This document shows, piece after piece, positions 62,447 through 64,000 of a stretch of 64,000 bases of DNA. Position 1 is the first letter of the stretch. Every line of letters starts with the position of its first letter. This DNA is from Planctomycetota bacterium. Its GTDB lineage: Bacteria; Planctomycetota; Planctomycetia; Planctomycetales; Planctomycetaceae. The notes below the pieces were generated by a model. The model saw only the letters and a program-made list of their open reading frames with translations. It did no database searches and was not told the DNA's origin. The translations under genes and the position numbers were made by a program. Location of the stretch: assembly GCA_018242525.1 (NCBI GenBank), contig JAFEBS010000009.1, forward strand, positions 84,285 to 148,284. The letters are read 5' to 3'.

Positions 62447-63886
62447 TCAGGCCAGCAACTCGTGGACCACTTCGCCGTGGATATCGGTCAACCGAAAGTC
62501 TCGCCCGGCATAGCGATAGGTCAGCTTCTCGTGATCGAAGCCGAGCAACTTCAGCATGGTCGCATGCAAGTCGTGAACGCCGACCTTTTTCTCGACCGCC
62601 TGGAATCCGAATTCGTCGGTCGCGCCGTGGACGTAGCCCCCCTTCACTCCCCCGCCTGCCAGCCAGCAGGTGAAACCGTGATGATTGTGGTCCCGGCCAT
62701 TGACCTTGCCGGCATTCGCACCCGGCGTTGGCAGTTCAACCACGGGCGTGCGGCCGAATTCGCCCCCCCACAGGACCAGGGTATCGTCAAGCATTCCCCG
62801 TTCTTTCAGATCGCCCAGCAGCGCTCCAATCGCCTTGTCACACTCCCCCGCCAACCGACGATGATTGACTTCCAGATCGTCATGGTTGTCCCACGGCTGG
62901 CCTTCGCCATGCCACAGTTGGACAAAGCGGACCCCGCGTTCGATCAACCGGCGGGCGATCAGCAGTTGCCGAGCCTGGACACTGGTCCCATACGCCTCCA
63001 GGACATGCTTGGGTTCCTGTTCGATGTTGAAGGCATCGGTCGCTTCCATCTGCATCCGGTACGCCAGTTCAAACGAATGAATGCGGGATTCCAGAGCGGC
63101 CTCATTGGACCGCTGATCCGCGTGGCGACGATTCAGCTCCTGTACCAGATTCAGTTGACGTCGCTGTTCGCCGCTGCCAATCTGGTCATTGCGAATGTTT
63201 TCGATCAGCTTTTCAATCTGCTTGTGCCGGGTGTCGATGTACGTTCCCTGGTAGACCCCTGGCAGGAACGAGGAACGCCAGTTCTGGGCTCCCGTGATCG
63301 GCAGCCCGTTGGGACACATTGCAATGAAGCCGGGCAGGTTCTGGTTTTCAGTCCCCATCCCGTAGGTCACCCAGGACCCGAAACTGGGGCGCGGCAATCG
63401 ACCGTCGCCGCAGTTCATCAGCATTAACGACGGCTCGTGGTTCGGCACTTCCGCATGCATCGACCGAATCACGCAAATGTCGTCGATGTGCTGTGCGGTG
63501 TGATGAAACAGTTCACTAACCTCAATGCCACTCTGGCCATATCTGGAAAACTTGAACGGCGACGCCATCGCCGCCCCCGTCTTGCGCTCGGTCGGCAAAT
63601 TGGTGGTGGGCAGGCTTTGACCGTTGTATTTGGTTAATGACGGTTTCGGATCAAATGTGTCGACATGCGACGGGCCGCCGTTCAGAAAGATGTGAATCAC
63701 CTGCTTGGCTTTGCCCGCAAACTGAGCCGGGCGTGGCGCCATGGGCGACGACGTACCGGAAGCGGCGTGAGACATCTCGGGAGCCAGCAGACCGGCCAGG
63801 CCGAGGCTGCCGAGCCCCGTCCCTGCGCGGGACAGAAACTCACGTCGAGTGGCTGGCAGTGACAAATGCTGTTGTACGCTGAACAT
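62447..63886 (-). CDS. DUF1501 protein, Tat-exported
   Basis: 479 residues. A twin-arginine signal, TRREFLSRAGTGLGSL, marks Tat export. The DUF1501 body has HIFLNGGPSHVDTFDPKPSL, NGQSLPT, FVQLWHGEGQPWDNHDDLEV and LVLWGGEFGRTPVVE, a phosphatase/sulfatase-superfamily-like fold whose metal ligands would be in HVDTFD and GEFGRT. It is preceded by the end of a DUF1553 gene, the standard planctomycete operon order. The function of DUF1501 proteins is not established. Confidence 0.93.
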   Translation of the reverse strand: MFSVQQHLSLPATRREFLSRAGTGLGSLGLAGLLAPEMSHAASGTSSPMAPRPAQFAGKAKQVIHIFLNGGPSHVDTFDPKPSLTKYNGQSLPTTNLPTERKTGAAMASPFKFSRYGQSGIEVSELFHHTAQHIDDICVIRSMHAEVPNHEPSLMLMNCGDGRLPRPSFGSWVTYGMGTENQNLPGFIAMCPNGLPITGAQNWRSSFLPGVYQGTYIDTRHKQIEKLIENIRNDQIGSGEQRRQLNLVQELNRRHADQRSNEAALESRIHSFELAYRMQMEATDAFNIEQEPKHVLEAYGTSVQARQLLIARRLIERGVRFVQLWHGEGQPWDNHDDLEVNHRRLAGECDKAIGALLGDLKERGMLDDTLVLWGGEFGRTPVVELPTPGANAGKVNGRDHNHHGFTCWLAGGGVKGGYVHGATDEFGFQAVEKKVGVHDLHATMLKLLGFDHEKLTYRYAGRDFRLTDIHGEVVHELLA

Positions 63887-63904
63887 GGCTTCTACTTTCC
63901 TGAA

Positions 63905-64000
63905 TCAGTCGACAAACCAGAATTCATTTGTCGACAACAATGCCTGAGCCAACCGGTCCCAGGGGGACTGCTTTTCGGTGTTCGTCGTCAACGCTTCCGC
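63905..64000 (-). CDS. C-terminus of a DUF1553/PSD1-type protein (partial)
   Basis: The last 31 codons of a minus-strand gene that continues beyond the window: KQSPWDRLAQALLSTNEFWF then VD and TGA at 63905-63907. WxRLAQALLxTNEFxFVD is the usual end of planctomycete DUF1549/DUF1553 proteins. It lies 18 bases before the DUF1501 gene and would be its operon partner. Confidence 0.8.
   Translation of the reverse strand, partial: AEALTTNTEKQSPWDRLAQALLSTNEFWFVD

Noticed and set aside
1..64000. CRISPR array
   Set aside because: The repeated sequences are palindromes scattered singly or in pairs, without regular spacers; no cas gene was found.

Overview
The window looks like a chromosomal segment of a planctomycete (Planctomycetia, Planctomycetaceae-like). 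The signs are a Tat-exported DUF1501 protein next to a DUF1549/DUF1553 partner, a second stand-alone DUF1549/DUF1553 protein with CxxCH motifs, a type I sulfatase, a DUF1080 protein, a CehA/McbA-type PHP hydrolase, a giant PQQ-like beta-propeller protein, many exported proteins of unknown function, and intergenic spaces filled with palindromic GC-rich repeats. No rRNA or tRNA gene, CRISPR array, phage structural gene or transposase was seen.

Layout. 0-5 kb (minus strand): a pterin/pABA block of an SDR with a pterin-reductase-like active site, a dihydropteroate-synthase-like DUF6513 protein, pabB and pabA. 5-9 kb: an ArsR-type regulator, carA, ndk and a cyanophycinase-like hydrolase. 9-25 kb: exported or membrane proteins, namely an HtrA-like protease with a C-terminal SH3/Tudor-like module, an M48 peptidase, three tandem AIM24-family paralogues, a signal-peptide protein, the CehA/McbA protein and the 1596-residue propeller protein. 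25-31 kb: a conserved information-processing block, rplY(ctc)-pth-rpsF-ssb-rplI-dnaB, without rpsR. 31-43 kb: a TIGR01777 epimerase, small exported proteins, a PPC-domain protein, the DUF1549/1553 protein, an LRR protein and a Tad-like TadE/VWA/TadE set with a DUF4114 protein. 43-49 kb: an RRM protein, then four minus-strand enzymes (FAD oxidase, asparagine-synthetase-like protein, radical SAM enzyme, halogenase-like flavoprotein). 49-54 kb: pheT of a short form, a cupin, a DUF4177 protein and an orphan VirD4-like ATPase. 54-64 kb: a broken ECF sigma gene still overlapping its membrane partner, an unrecognised 563-residue protein with a LysR-type ligand-domain-like core, DUF1080, sulfatase, a TVP38/mercuric-reductase pair, a membrane-anchored HEPN protein and DUF1501/DUF1553.

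The most unusual items are: (1) the four-enzyme set at 43.5-48.9 kb, which has the composition of a small specialised-metabolite or modification pathway and contains an amidotransferase-family protein without its N-terminal cysteine; (2) the sigma-factor stump at 54747-54860, abutted by the unrecognised 563-residue protein; (3) repeat DNA translated in frame inside pabB; (4) a family of elements with perfect 28-bp inverted ends, one copy of which carries a nested 122-bp insert flanked by a 6-bp duplication; (5) a HEPN protein with an intact RNxxxH motif anchored in the membrane; and (6) a chromosomal VirD4-like ATPase with no transfer genes around it. Family names rest on motif recognition alone; no database search was run.
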